A stretch of 64,000 nt of DNA from NCBI RefSeq assembly GCF_009799925.1, contig NZ_WELK01000011.1, positions 62,001-126,000 of the forward strand, in the 5' to 3' direction. Each line of letters starts with the position of its first letter. Position 1 is the stretch's first letter. The notes beneath the pieces were generated by a model. That model saw nothing but the letters and a program-made list of their open reading frames with translations, had not been told where the DNA came from and made no database searches. Source of the DNA: Pseudomonas sp. R-28-1W-6 (GTDB lineage Bacteria > Pseudomonadota > Gammaproteobacteria > Pseudomonadales > Pseudomonadaceae). The position numbers and the translations under genes are program-made. This document shows positions 1 through 8,426 of the stretch, piece by piece.

Positions 1-2
1 TG

Positions 3-44
3 CGCAAATACACGGCCTACCAGGTCGCCGTACTCACCGAATAA
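3..44 (+). CDS. 3' end of an unidentified upstream gene (partial)
   Basis: The first bases hold an open frame that encodes RKYTAYQVAVLTE and stops with TAA at 42-44, 14 bases before pepN. The frame is open to the left edge, so this is probably the C-terminus of the gene upstream of pepN. In P. aeruginosa a small DUF2797-type hypothetical sits near pepN, and this could be its relative, but thirteen residues are too few to identify it. The spacing suggests possible co-transcription with pepN. Confidence 0.45.
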   Translation, partial: RKYTAYQVAVLTE

Positions 45-58
45 GAGGCCACAAGCCG

Positions 59-2716
59 ATGCGTACCGAACAGCCGAAAATGATCTACCTCAAGGACTAT
101 CAGGCCCCCGACTACCTGATCGACGAGACCCACCTGACTTTCGAGCTGTACGAGGACCACACCCTGGTCCACGCGCAACTGCTGATGCGCCGCAATCCGG
201 CCTGCGGCGCCGGCCTGCCGCCGCTGGTGCTGGACGGCCAGCAACTGGAGCTGCTGGAGCTCAAGCTGGATGATCGCCAGTTGAGCGCCGCCGACTACCA
301 GCTGGACGACAGCCACCTGACCCTGCAGCCGACCCAGGAACGCTTCGTCATCGACAGCAGCGTGCGCATCCACCCGGAAAGCAACACCGCGCTGGAAGGC
401 CTGTACAAGTCCAGCGGCATGTACTGCACCCAGTGCGAGGCCGAGGGCTTCCGCAAGATCACCTACTACCTCGACCGCCCGGACGTGATGAGCAAGTTCA
501 CCACCACGCTCAGTGCCGAACAGCACAGCTACCCGGTGCTGCTGTCCAACGGCAACCCGATCGCCAGCGGCAGCGAAGGCGACGGCCGCCACTGGGCGAC
601 CTGGGAAGACCCGTTCATGAAGCCGGCCTACCTGTTCGCCCTGGTCGCCGGCGACCTGTGGTGCGTGGAGGATACCTTCACCACCCTGAGCGCCCGGGAA
701 GTCACCCTGCGCATCTACGTCGAGCCGGAGAACATCGACAAGGTGCAGCACGCCATGGACAGCCTGAAGAAGTCGATGAAGTGGGACGAAGAGGTGTACG
801 GGCGCGAGTACGACCTGGACATCTTCATGATCGTTGCGGTCAACGACTTCAACATGGGTGCCATGGAGAACAAGGGCCTCAACATCTTCAACTCTAGCTG
901 CGTGCTGGCCCGCGCCGAGACCGCCACCGACGCCGCTCACCAGCGCGTGGAAGCGGTGGTAGCCCACGAGTACTTCCACAACTGGTCGGGCAACCGGGTG
1001 ACCTGTCGCGACTGGTTCCAGCTGTCGCTCAAGGAAGGCTTCACCGTGTTCCGCGATGCGGAGTTCTCGGCCGACATGAACTCGCGCACGGTCAAGCGCA
1101 TCGAGGACGTGGCCTACCTGCGTACCCACCAGTTCGCCGAGGACGCCGGCCCGATGGCCCACCCGGTGCGCCCGGATGCGTACATGGAAATCTCCAACTT
1201 CTACACCCTGACCATCTACGAGAAGGGTTCCGAAGTGCTGCGCATGATCCACACCCTGCTCGGCGCGGAGACCTTCCGCAAGGGTTCGGACCTGTATTTC
1301 GCCCGCCACGACGGTCAGGCGGTGACCTGCGACGACTTCGTCAAGGCCATGGAAGATGCCAGCGGCGTCGACCTGAGCCAGTTCAAGCGCTGGTACACCC
1401 AGGCCGGCACGCCGCGCCTGGAAGTCAGCGAGAGCTACGATGCGGCGGCCAACAGCTACCGCCTGCAGTTCCGCCAGAGCTGCCCGGCCACCCCGGGGCA
1501 GAATGACAAGCAGCCGTTCGTCATCCCGGTGGAGCTGGCGCTGCTGGATGCAGAGGGCCGCGAACTGCCGTTGCAGCTGGTCGGTGAAGACAGGCCGGTA
1601 GGGCGCTCCCGCGTGCTGCAAGTAACCCAGGCCGAGCAGGCTTTCACCTTCCTTAACCTTGAGGCCAAGCCGCTGCCTTCGCTGCTGCGTGGCTTCAGCG
1701 CGCCGGTCAAGCTGAGCTTCCCCTACAGCCGCGACCAGCTGATGTTCCTCATGCAGCACGACAGCGACGGTTTCAACCGCTGGGAAGCCGGCCAGCAGCT
1801 GGCCGTGCAGGTGCTGCAGGAGCTGATCGGTCAGCATCAACGCGGCGAGCCGCTGGTGCTGGATCAGCGCCTGGTCAGCGCCTTGCGCAGCGTGCTGGAA
1901 AACGCCAGCCTGGATCAGGCCATGGTCGCCGAAATGCTCTCGCTGCCGGGCGAGGGCTACCTCACCGAGATCAGCGAAGTGGCCGATGTCGACGCCATCC
2001 ACGCCGCCCGCGAGTTTGCTCGCGGCGAGCTGGCCAGCGCGCTGTTCGCGCCGCTGTGGGCGCGCTACCAGGCCAACCGCGCGCTGTCACGCAGCACCGC
2101 CTATGTCGCCGAGTCGGCGCATTTCGCCCGCCGCAGCCTGCAGAACATTGCGCTGTCCTACCTGATGCTGACCGGCAAGCCGGAGGTGTTGGCCGCCTGT
2201 CTGGAGCAGTTCGAAGTCTGCGACAACATGACCGAGCGCCTCGCCGCCCTGGCCGTGCTGGTCAACTCGTCGTTTGAAGCGGAGAAGAACGAGGCACTGA
2301 AGTCCTTCGCCGAGCACTTCAAGGACAACGCTCTGGTCATGGACCAGTGGTTCAGCGTGCAGGCCGCCAGCACCCAGCCGGGTGGCCTGGCGCGGGTACA
2401 GGCGCTGATGCAGCACCCGGCCTTCACCCTGAAGAACCCGAACAAGGTGCGTGCGCTGATCGGTGCCTTCGCCGGGCAGAACCTGGTCAACTTCCATGCG
2501 GCCGACGGCAGCGGCTACCGCTTCCTGGCCGACCAGGTGATCAGCCTGAACGCCTCCAATCCGCAGATCGCCTCGCGCCAGCTCGGCCCGCTGACGCGCT
2601 GGCGCAAGTACGACGAGCAGCGCCAGGCGCTGATGCGTGGCGAACTGGAGCGCATCCTGGCCTCCGGCGAGCTGTCCAGCGATGTCTTCGAGGTGGTCAG
2701 CAAGAGCCTGGCCTGA
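59..2716 (+). CDS. pepN: Aminopeptidase N (M1 family zinc metallopeptidase)
   Basis: A cytoplasmic broad-specificity aminopeptidase that removes N-terminal residues from peptides during protein turnover. The 885-residue product has the normal length of gammaproteobacterial PepN. The M1 exopeptidase signature GAMEN lies at residues 267-271 and the zinc-binding HEYFH at 303-307, with the downstream zinc-ligand glutamate expected in LSLKEGF. The N-terminal beta domain and C-terminal helical domain are intact. The ATG follows a weak purine-rich site (AAGAGG, about 9 bases upstream). The opposite strand also has a long open frame, which is a high-GC shadow. A hairpin follows the stop codon. The gene is conserved and housekeeping, and is probably unrelated to the envelope cluster downstream. 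Confidence 0.97.
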   Translation: MRTEQPKMIYLKDYQAPDYLIDETHLTFELYEDHTLVHAQLLMRRNPACGAGLPPLVLDGQQLELLELKLDDRQLSAADYQLDDSHLTLQPTQERFVIDSSVRIHPESNTALEGLYKSSGMYCTQCEAEGFRKITYYLDRPDVMSKFTTTLSAEQHSYPVLLSNGNPIASGSEGDGRHWATWEDPFMKPAYLFALVAGDLWCVEDTFTTLSAREVTLRIYVEPENIDKVQHAMDSLKKSMKWDEEVYGREYDLDIFMIVAVNDFNMGAMENKGLNIFNSSCVLARAETATDAAHQRVEAVVAHEYFHNWSGNRVTCRDWFQLSLKEGFTVFRDAEFSADMNSRTVKRIEDVAYLRTHQFAEDAGPMAHPVRPDAYMEISNFYTLTIYEKGSEVLRMIHTLLGAETFRKGSDLYFARHDGQAVTCDDFVKAMEDASGVDLSQFKRWYTQAGTPRLEVSESYDAAANSYRLQFRQSCPATPGQNDKQPFVIPVELALLDAEGRELPLQLVGEDRPVGRSRVLQVTQAEQAFTFLNLEAKPLPSLLRGFSAPVKLSFPYSRDQLMFLMQHDSDGFNRWEAGQQLAVQVLQELIGQHQRGEPLVLDQRLVSALRSVLENASLDQAMVAEMLSLPGEGYLTEISEVADVDAIHAAREFARGELASALFAPLWARYQANRALSRSTAYVAESAHFARRSLQNIALSYLMLTGKPEVLAACLEQFEVCDNMTERLAALAVLVNSSFEAEKNEALKSFAEHFKDNALVMDQWFSVQAASTQPGGLARVQALMQHPAFTLKNPNKVRALIGAFAGQNLVNFHAADGSGYRFLADQVISLNASNPQIASRQLGPLTRWRKYDEQRQALMRGELERILASGELSSDVFEVVSKSLA

Positions 2717-2722
2717 TGCTTC

Positions 2723-2758
2723 TTGCGGCCCTTTCCTGCCCGCGGGGAAAGGTCGCAA
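2723..2758 (+). terminator. Hairpin after pepN, possible weak terminator
   Basis: TTGCGGCC CTTTCC pairs with GGAAAG GTCGCAA, with one bulged base and one G-T pair, around a short loop. It starts 7 bases after the pepN stop codon. No T-run follows, so it may act as an mRNA 3'-end stabiliser or a weak or Rho-assisted terminator rather than a classic intrinsic one. Confidence 0.4.
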
Positions 2759-2766
2759 GCAGTGTT

Positions 2767-2784
2767 ACCTAGCGCTTGCTTGGT
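2767..2784 (+). promoter_or_regulatory. AtuR-type operator upstream of the DUF1302 gene
   Basis: The 18-mer ACCTAGCGCTTGCTTGGT differs at one base from ACCAAGCGCTTGCTTGGT, the site at 35955-35972 read on the minus strand, and shares 15 of 16 core bases with the second site at 35998-36017. The outer arms ACC-AG / CT-GGT are kept. It lies about 375 bases before the DUF1302 start. A one-mismatch 18-mer is not expected by chance in 64 kb. AtuR binding itself is inferred from the match to the atuA-atuR sites. A different TetR-family protein with similar specificity could also use it. Confidence 0.65.
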
Positions 2785-3158
2785 AGCGTTATCTGTTACC
2801 CCTGCGCGTCATTCTGTTTCCTTTCCGCCTGATCAGTTTTTCCCTCTGCAAGGCCCGGTTTTACTGGGTTTCCTGCCTCAAAAATCCCGTCAGATTATTC
2901 AAGGTTCGATTGCGCCAAAGCCACGGTCGGATCGAGACAATGCTGAATATTTTGTCTTCCCTGCTGGTTTTTTAAGCAGTCGCTGCCCGGTTTTTTCGGC
3001 ACTCGCGCTCGCCTGAAAAAACACCGGAGGCCGGAGCGCTTCTGGTATCGATCTTGTATTGGCAGTTGCCACGCATTTGCAGTCAGGCATCGCAATGACA
3101 GGCCGGCTGCAGATGAGCATGCGCCCATAACAAGAACGAACAATCCATGGAGCTTCAG

Positions 3159-5075
3159 ATGGATATGCCCTTGCGCAACGCTTCACTGGGTCTGGCTCCC
3201 GCTCGTGCGGGTTTTGCCCTGGCCGGCTTGCTGGCATTGCCAGCCCAGGCGGTGGAATTCAGCCTCGCCGAGGATCAGGTCAGCGGCTCGCTCGACACCA
3301 CGGTTTCTTACGGCCAATTGTGGCGCGTACAGGGCCGCGACAAGACCAACGATGACACCAACGGCAACGATGGCAATCGCAACTTCGATACCGGGCTGGT
3401 CTCCGAGGTGTTCAAGCTCACCTCCGAGTTGGAGGCCAACTACCAGAACTACGGCCTGTTCATGCGTGGCACTGCGTTCTACGACACGCAGATCATGGAC
3501 AAGCGCAACGACAACGACGACTACCGTCCCAGCCAGGGTTACCCCGACGACAACAGCTTCACCTATGAGACCCGGCACAAGGCCGGGCGCGATGCGCAGA
3601 TTCTCGACGCCTATCTGTTCGGCAACTGGGATGTGGGCAATATGCCGCTGACCGTCAAGGTCGGCAGCCAGGTATTCAACTGGGGCGAGGGCATCTTCTA
3701 TCGCGGTGGGATCAACACCACCAACCCGGTGGATGCCGCCAAGTTCCGCCTGCCGGGCTCGGAGCTGAAGGAGGTGCTGGTACCGGTGGAGGCCTTCAAC
3801 TTCAACATCGGCCTGACCGACAACCTGTCGCTGGAATCCTTCTACCAATGGAACTGGAAGGAGAGTGCGATCGATCCGGTCGGCACCTACTTCTCCGAGA
3901 CCGATCTGTTCGCCGCTGGCGGCACTACGGCCTACACCGCGTATGACAACCCGCTGGTCGGTACGGTGATGGCGGGCTACCTGAACGAGGTGGCCTCCGG
4001 TCTGGTGGGCAACGGGCCTTTCGGGCCGAACGCCTATCTCGATCCGCAGCACAACGTGTTCAAGGTGGCCAATGTTGGCAGTGACATCAACGCCAAGAAC
4101 GACGGCCAGTTCGGCTTTGCCCTGCGCTATGTGGCCGAGGAGCTGAACCTCACCGAGTTCGGTCTGTACTACATCAATTACCACGCCAAGGAGCCGCAGA
4201 TCGCGGTGGACATGGGCGCCTATCAAGGGGTCGACATGGCAGCGCTGGGGGCGGCGCAGGGATTTTTCGCACCGGCGATAGCCACCTTCGACGCCGCCAG
4301 CAACGCCATCGCCCGCCGCGAGTACGTGGAGGATATCCGCGTCTACGGCTTCAGCTTCAACACCACCATCGGCGAGGCCTCGGTGTTCGGCGAACTGGCC
4401 TACCGGCCCAACCTGCCGGTGGGCATCAGTGCCACCAACGACCTGCTCGGCGATCTGCTGGGGCAGGGCATCTTCGGGGGCACCGACATCTACGATGGCA
4501 GCGTGGCGGGGGATCAGGCCTGTGCCGATATCTCCGGCAAGCAGTTGTGCCGCAGCCCCGTCTTCCACAACTACGAGCGGGTGGAGGCCTACAACGCCTC
4601 GCTGGGGACCATCTACAACTTCGGCGCGGGGCTCAGCTTCGATTCGCTGTTCGGCGTGGCCGAACTGGCCTCCGAGCATGTGCGGGGCAGCGATCTGACC
4701 TACGTTGCCTATGACGGGGTGGAGCGCGGTTTCGCCGGTCGGCCCAATGGCGCCTATGTCTCCGGCTATGACGACGATGACCAGCTGAGCCGCGATGCCT
4801 ACGGCTACACCCTGGCCCTTTATGGCACCTGGAACGACGTCTACGCCGGGGTCAACCTGGCGCCCTTCGGCGTGTTCAAGCACAACTTCCAGGGCAATTC
4901 GCACCAGACCGGCAACTTCGTCGAGGGCGCCATGGCCTATTCGCTCGGCTTGCGCGCCAGCTACCTGAACAACCTGGAAGCCGAGCTGCAGTACACCGAG
5001 TTCTACGGTGGCGGGCAGAACAACAGCGGGCGCGACCGCGATAACCTCGGGCTCAACGTCAAGTACTCCTTCTAA
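3159..5075 (+). CDS. DUF1302 family outer-membrane protein
   Basis: Predicted 638-residue secreted protein of the DUF1302 family. The N-terminus is a signal peptide, with likely cleavage after LPAQA (residue 31). The mature part is rich in alternating aromatic/polar strands and ends in KYSF; a C-terminal phenylalanine is typical of outer-membrane beta-barrels. I placed the start at 3159 because GGAG at 3149-3152 is 6 bases upstream; an in-frame ATG at 3147 would lack a ribosome site. DUF1302 genes usually sit beside DUF1329 and RND/MMPL genes, often near catabolic genes for hydrophobic compounds. The molecular function is unproven. Here it heads the cluster and has an AtuR-like box upstream. 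A hairpin separates it from the next gene. Confidence 0.85.
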   Translation: MDMPLRNASLGLAPARAGFALAGLLALPAQAVEFSLAEDQVSGSLDTTVSYGQLWRVQGRDKTNDDTNGNDGNRNFDTGLVSEVFKLTSELEANYQNYGLFMRGTAFYDTQIMDKRNDNDDYRPSQGYPDDNSFTYETRHKAGRDAQILDAYLFGNWDVGNMPLTVKVGSQVFNWGEGIFYRGGINTTNPVDAAKFRLPGSELKEVLVPVEAFNFNIGLTDNLSLESFYQWNWKESAIDPVGTYFSETDLFAAGGTTAYTAYDNPLVGTVMAGYLNEVASGLVGNGPFGPNAYLDPQHNVFKVANVGSDINAKNDGQFGFALRYVAEELNLTEFGLYYINYHAKEPQIAVDMGAYQGVDMAALGAAQGFFAPAIATFDAASNAIARREYVEDIRVYGFSFNTTIGEASVFGELAYRPNLPVGISATNDLLGDLLGQGIFGGTDIYDGSVAGDQACADISGKQLCRSPVFHNYERVEAYNASLGTIYNFGAGLSFDSLFGVAELASEHVRGSDLTYVAYDGVERGFAGRPNGAYVSGYDDDDQLSRDAYGYTLALYGTWNDVYAGVNLAPFGVFKHNFQGNSHQTGNFVEGAMAYSLGLRASYLNNLEAELQYTEFYGGGQNNSGRDRDNLGLNVKYSF

Positions 5076-5084
5076 TCCCTTGCG

Positions 5085-5112
5085 CGGGCCCGGCGCATTG
5101 CGGCCGGGCCCG
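5085..5112 (+). other. Perfect 10-bp stem-loop between DUF1302 and DUF1329 genes
   Basis: CGGGCCCGGC (5085-5094) pairs perfectly with GCCGGGCCCG (5103-5112) across an 8-base loop. No T-run follows and the next gene starts 21 bases later. It is more likely to be an mRNA stabilising or differential-expression element within an operon than a terminator. Confidence 0.6.
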
Positions 5113-5132
5113 ACTGATCACGGAGAAACACC

Positions 5133-6503
5133 ATGTTCAACAAACCCATGCGGATCGGCGCGGCGCTCACCCTCGCGCTCTGCGCCAGCAGCGCACTGGC
5201 GGCGGTGGCGCCCCAGGACATCGCCAGGCTGGGTTCCAGCCTGACGCCCTTCGGCGCGGAAAAGGCCGGCAATGCGGACGGCAGCATTCCCGCCTGGACC
5301 GGTGGCATCACCCAGGCCCCGGCCGGCTACCAGGGCAAGGGGCGGCACCATGTCGACCCGTTCCCGGACGACAAGCCGCTGTTCACCATCACCAAGGCCA
5401 ATCTGGAGCAGTACAAGAACCAGCTGACGGCGGGGCAGGTTGCCCTGTTCAACAGTTACCCGGACAGCTTCCAGATGCCGGTCTACCCGACCCGGCGTTC
5501 CGCTTCGGCGCCGCAGTGGGTGTACGACAACAGCATCCGCAATGCCGCCACGGCCAGGCTGCTGGATGGCGGCAACGGGTTCGCCGATGCCTATGGCGGG
5601 ATTCCCTTCCCGATCCCGCAGAGCGGTGTCGAGGCGCTGTGGAACCATATCGTGCGCTATCGCGGCAGCTACATCGTGCGCCGTTCGGCGGAAGTGGCGG
5701 TGCAGCGCAATGGCGCCTATTCGCCGGTGGTCTCGGAGCAGGAAGCGCTGTTCCGCTACTACGACCCGCAAGGTGCCTACGCCGACCTGGACAACATCCT
5801 GTTCTACTACCTGTCCTTCACCAAGAGCCCGGCGCGCCTGGCCGGCGGTGCGGCGCTGGTCCACGAGACCCTCGACCAGGTCAAGGAGCAGCGCCAGGCC
5901 TGGGCCTACAGCGCCGGCCAGCGCCGCGTGCGGCGGGCGCCGAACCTGGCCTACGACACGCCGATCGCCGCTTCCGAAGGCCTGCGCACCGCCGACGACA
6001 CCGACATGTTCAACGGTGCCCCGGATCGTTACGACTGGAAACTGCTGGGCAAAAAGGAAATCTACATCCCCTACAACAACTACAGGATTTCCGCGCCGGG
6101 GGTGAAGTACGCCGACCTGCTGCAGGTCGGCCACCTCAACCCGGCGCTGACGCGCAACGAGCTGCACCGGGTGTGGGTGGTCGAGGGCACCCTGAAGTCC
6201 GGTGCGCGGCACATCTATTCCAAGCGCACCCTGTACCTCGACGAGGACAGCTGGCAGGCCGCGGTGGTCGACCAGTACGACGGGCGCAACGAGCTGTGGC
6301 GCGTGTCGATCGCCTACCTGAAGAACTACTACGACCTGCCCACCACCTGGTCGGCGATGGAGGCCTACCACGACCTGCAGGGCCGTCGTTATCACGTGCA
6401 GAACCTCGACAGCGAGGAGCCGGGCACCGTCGATTTCTTCCAGAAGCTGCCCGAGGACAGCCAGTTCACGCCTTCCGCCCTGCGCCGTCGCGGCACCCGC
6501 TGA
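5133..6503 (+). CDS. DUF1329 family periplasmic protein, copy 1
   Basis: Predicted 456-residue exported protein. The signal peptide ends near residue 23 (SSALA), and the rest is the soluble DUF1329 domain, a family whose fold has been likened to the LolA/LolB lipoprotein carriers with a hydrophobic pocket. The CGGAG at 5120-5124 supports the start. It lies 57 bases after the DUF1302 gene and is probably co-transcribed with it. It is highly similar to the next gene, with long identical blocks such as DPFPDDKPLFTITK and YPTRRSASAPQWVYDN. Role inferred: periplasmic shuttle for a lipid-like substrate between the inner-membrane RND permease and the outer membrane. No enzyme motif is visible. Confidence 0.85.
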   Translation: MFNKPMRIGAALTLALCASSALAAVAPQDIARLGSSLTPFGAEKAGNADGSIPAWTGGITQAPAGYQGKGRHHVDPFPDDKPLFTITKANLEQYKNQLTAGQVALFNSYPDSFQMPVYPTRRSASAPQWVYDNSIRNAATARLLDGGNGFADAYGGIPFPIPQSGVEALWNHIVRYRGSYIVRRSAEVAVQRNGAYSPVVSEQEALFRYYDPQGAYADLDNILFYYLSFTKSPARLAGGAALVHETLDQVKEQRQAWAYSAGQRRVRRAPNLAYDTPIAASEGLRTADDTDMFNGAPDRYDWKLLGKKEIYIPYNNYRISAPGVKYADLLQVGHLNPALTRNELHRVWVVEGTLKSGARHIYSKRTLYLDEDSWQAAVVDQYDGRNELWRVSIAYLKNYYDLPTTWSAMEAYHDLQGRRYHVQNLDSEEPGTVDFFQKLPEDSQFTPSALRRRGTR

Positions 6504-6868
6504 GGGTTGCGCTGCCGGCTGCCACGGGGCGGCCGGCTTGCTGTAGGATGCCGCGCCAGCGTGATCGCGTTGGCATTTTGCGGCATGACCCTTTGGCTGT
6601 TTTTCGACCGCATGGTCTTGCTCCGCCTGCGTGCGCTGCTTGGCGCTTTGCCCAGGGATAATCTGCTTAACTCCCGCGCGGTCGTGCTGGCAGCCTGCCA
6701 GCCCGGCCAGCGGGTCATCACCTCGGCCTTCGCCCCGGCGCGCCAGTCGACACGCGCGCCGGGCATTGCTGTGGGGCTACCCGGAAAGACTGCAGGCTTC
6801 CGGCAAAATCTGGCGGTGATGTGTAGAGTTGGCCGGCACGTGCTGGCATGAACGAGTGGAGCAAGGCA
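6504..6868. other. 365-base gap between the DUF1329 paralogues
   Basis: No gene is supported here. The sequence is mixed in composition and has one AT-richer stretch (GGGATAATCT near 6656) that could be a -10 element, but no good -35 at the right distance. There is no good AtuR-type box: GCGCTGCTTGG near 6639 lacks a base and has no left arm. The gap suggests that the second DUF1329 gene may have its own promoter. Confidence 0.5.
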
Positions 6869-8227
6869 ATGTTGAAAGGAGTTTTGGCGGCGGGCTTGCT
6901 GGTTTGCCTGTCGAATGCCATGGCGGCCGTGTCGCCGCAGGAAGCGCAAAAGCTGGGCGTCAGCCTGACACCGTTGGGTGGCGACAAGGCGGCGAATGCC
7001 GCGGGCACCATTCCGCCCTGGAGCGGCGGCATCACCCAGCCACCGGCGGGCTACGCCGGCGCCGGACGTCATCATGTCGATCCGTTCCCGGACGACAAGC
7101 CACTGTTCACCATCACCAAGGTCAACCTGGAGCAGTACCAGGGCAACCTGACCGCGGGCCAGATCGCCCTGTTCAAGGCCTACCCGGACAGCTTCCAGAT
7201 CCCGGTCTACCCGACCCGGCGCAGCGCATCGGCGCCGCAGTGGGTGTATGACAACACCCGCAAGAACGCGACCGAGGCCAAGCTGCTGAAGGACGGCAAC
7301 GGTTTCTCCGGGGCCTATGGCGGCATTCCCTTCCCGATTGCCCAGGATGGCGTCGAGGCGCTGTGGAACCACATCGTGCGCTACCGCGGCACCTATGCGG
7401 TGCGCCAGTCCTCGGATGCCAGCGTGCAGCGCAACGGCAGCTACGGCCTGGTGACCGTGCGCCAGGAGGCGCTGTTCAACTACTACCAGCAGAACGGCTC
7501 GGCCGCCGATCTGGATAACCTGCTGTTCTACTACATGGCTGAGACCAAGGCGCCGGCGCGTCTGGCCGGTGGTGCGCTGCTGGTGCACGAGCCCCTCGAC
7601 CAGGTCGAGCAGGCCCGCCAGGCCTGGGCCTATGCTGCCGGCCAGCGTCGTGTGCGGCGGGCGCCGAACGTGGCCTATGACACGCCCCTGACCACCGCGG
7701 ACAACCTGATGACCGCGGACGACAAGGACATGTTCAACGGCGCGCCGGATCGCTACGACTGGCAGCTGCTGGGCAAGCGCGAGATCTACATCCCCTACAA
7801 CAACTACCGGCTGTCCAGCCCGGACGTGAAGTACGAGCAACTGATCAAGCCCGGGCATCTCGATCCGCAGTTCACCCGCTACGAGCTGCACCGGGTCTGG
7901 GTGGTGGAGGGCAAGCTGAAGGCGGGCGCGCGTCACGTCTATGCCAAGCGCACCCTGTACCTCGACGAGGACAGCTGGCAGGTTGCCGCGGTCGACCAGT
8001 ACGACAGCCGCGGCGAACTGTGGCGCGTCTCGCTGGCCTACCTGAAGAACTACTACGAGCTGCCGACCACCTGGTCCGCGCTGGATGTGTTCCATGACCT
8101 GCAATCCGGGCGCTACTACGTGCAGAACCTGGACAACGAGGAGCGGGGCACCAGCGATTTCAGCCAGCCGGCCCCGGAGGCCAGCCACTTCTCGGTGGCG
8201 ACGCTGCGCCGCCTCGGCACCCGCTGA
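6869..8227 (+). CDS. DUF1329 family periplasmic protein, copy 2
   Basis: Predicted 452-residue exported protein of the DUF1329 family, a close paralogue of the gene upstream over its whole length. The signal peptide is MLKGVLAAGLLVCLSNAMA, with likely cleavage after residue 19, and the mature protein begins AVSPQEAQKLG, matching AVAPQDIARLG of copy 1. I chose 6869 because GGAG at 6858-6861 is 7 bases upstream; an in-frame ATG at 6848 would add seven residues without a ribosome site. Keeping two paralogues suggests either two carriers of different specificity or a hetero-oligomer. Function as a lipid-like carrier is inferred from the family. Confidence 0.85.
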   Translation: MLKGVLAAGLLVCLSNAMAAVSPQEAQKLGVSLTPLGGDKAANAAGTIPPWSGGITQPPAGYAGAGRHHVDPFPDDKPLFTITKVNLEQYQGNLTAGQIALFKAYPDSFQIPVYPTRRSASAPQWVYDNTRKNATEAKLLKDGNGFSGAYGGIPFPIAQDGVEALWNHIVRYRGTYAVRQSSDASVQRNGSYGLVTVRQEALFNYYQQNGSAADLDNLLFYYMAETKAPARLAGGALLVHEPLDQVEQARQAWAYAAGQRRVRRAPNVAYDTPLTTADNLMTADDKDMFNGAPDRYDWQLLGKREIYIPYNNYRLSSPDVKYEQLIKPGHLDPQFTRYELHRVWVVEGKLKAGARHVYAKRTLYLDEDSWQVAAVDQYDSRGELWRVSLAYLKNYYELPTTWSALDVFHDLQSGRYYVQNLDNEERGTSDFSQPAPEASHFSVATLRRLGTR

Positions 8228-8342
8228 GCAAGCGGCTACAGTGGTCGGGGCCGCGGGTGTTGTCGCGGCGCCGGCCCGCAGCCGGGCAACCGGGCGCAAA
8301 GGGCCGGGCCAGGGCGCTTAACAAAACATAACGTCATGTCGA

Positions 8343-8370
8343 TTGTCAGGTTTTTCCAAAGCTGTATAGC
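8343..8370 (+). promoter_or_regulatory. Candidate sigma-70 promoter for the YCF48-RND gene pair
   Basis: TTGTCA (8343-8348) and TATAGC (8365-8370) are separated by 16 bases, about 55 bases before the YCF48 start. The region 8320-8426 is clearly AT-richer than its neighbours. This would let the beta-propeller and permease genes be transcribed separately from the DUF1302/DUF1329 genes. No AtuR-type box is visible here. Confidence 0.45.
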
Positions 8371-8426
8371 ATGCGGGGTCTGCCAATAAGGCATGCACCC
8401 ACCTATAAGAATAAGGGGGAAGTTTT

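Larger units (their letters stand above)
2717..3158. other. Intergenic region with a hairpin and an AtuR-like box
   Basis: About 440 bases without a convincing gene between pepN and the DUF1302 gene, visibly less GC-rich than its surroundings, with T-rich stretches. It contains a stem-loop at 2723-2758 and the AtuR-like box at 2767-2784. I could not identify a convincing -35/-10 pair. A sigma-54-like TTGCCACG...TTTGCA at about 3065-3080 has the wrong spacing. The length suggests a regulated promoter region with a long leader for the downstream cluster. Confidence 0.6.

Noticed and set aside
17..2002. Long open frame opposite pepN, and many others opposite gap, mfd, DUF1302 and etfBA
   Set aside because: They are high-GC shadows: strange composition, no ribosome site, no recognisable domain, and complete overlap with well-supported genes.
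3028..3045. GGAGCGCTTCTGG near the DUF1302 gene as a second AtuR site
   Set aside because: Only the inner AGCGCTT matches; both outer arms are missing.
3060..3085. Sigma-54-like sequence TTGCCACG...TTTGCA before the DUF1302 gene
   Set aside because: The -24 GG is GC here and the distance to the -12 GC is one base short, so both strict requirements fail.
6636..6652. GCGCTGCTTGGCGC as an AtuR-type box before the second DUF1329 gene
   Set aside because: One base of the core is missing and there is no symmetrical left arm.
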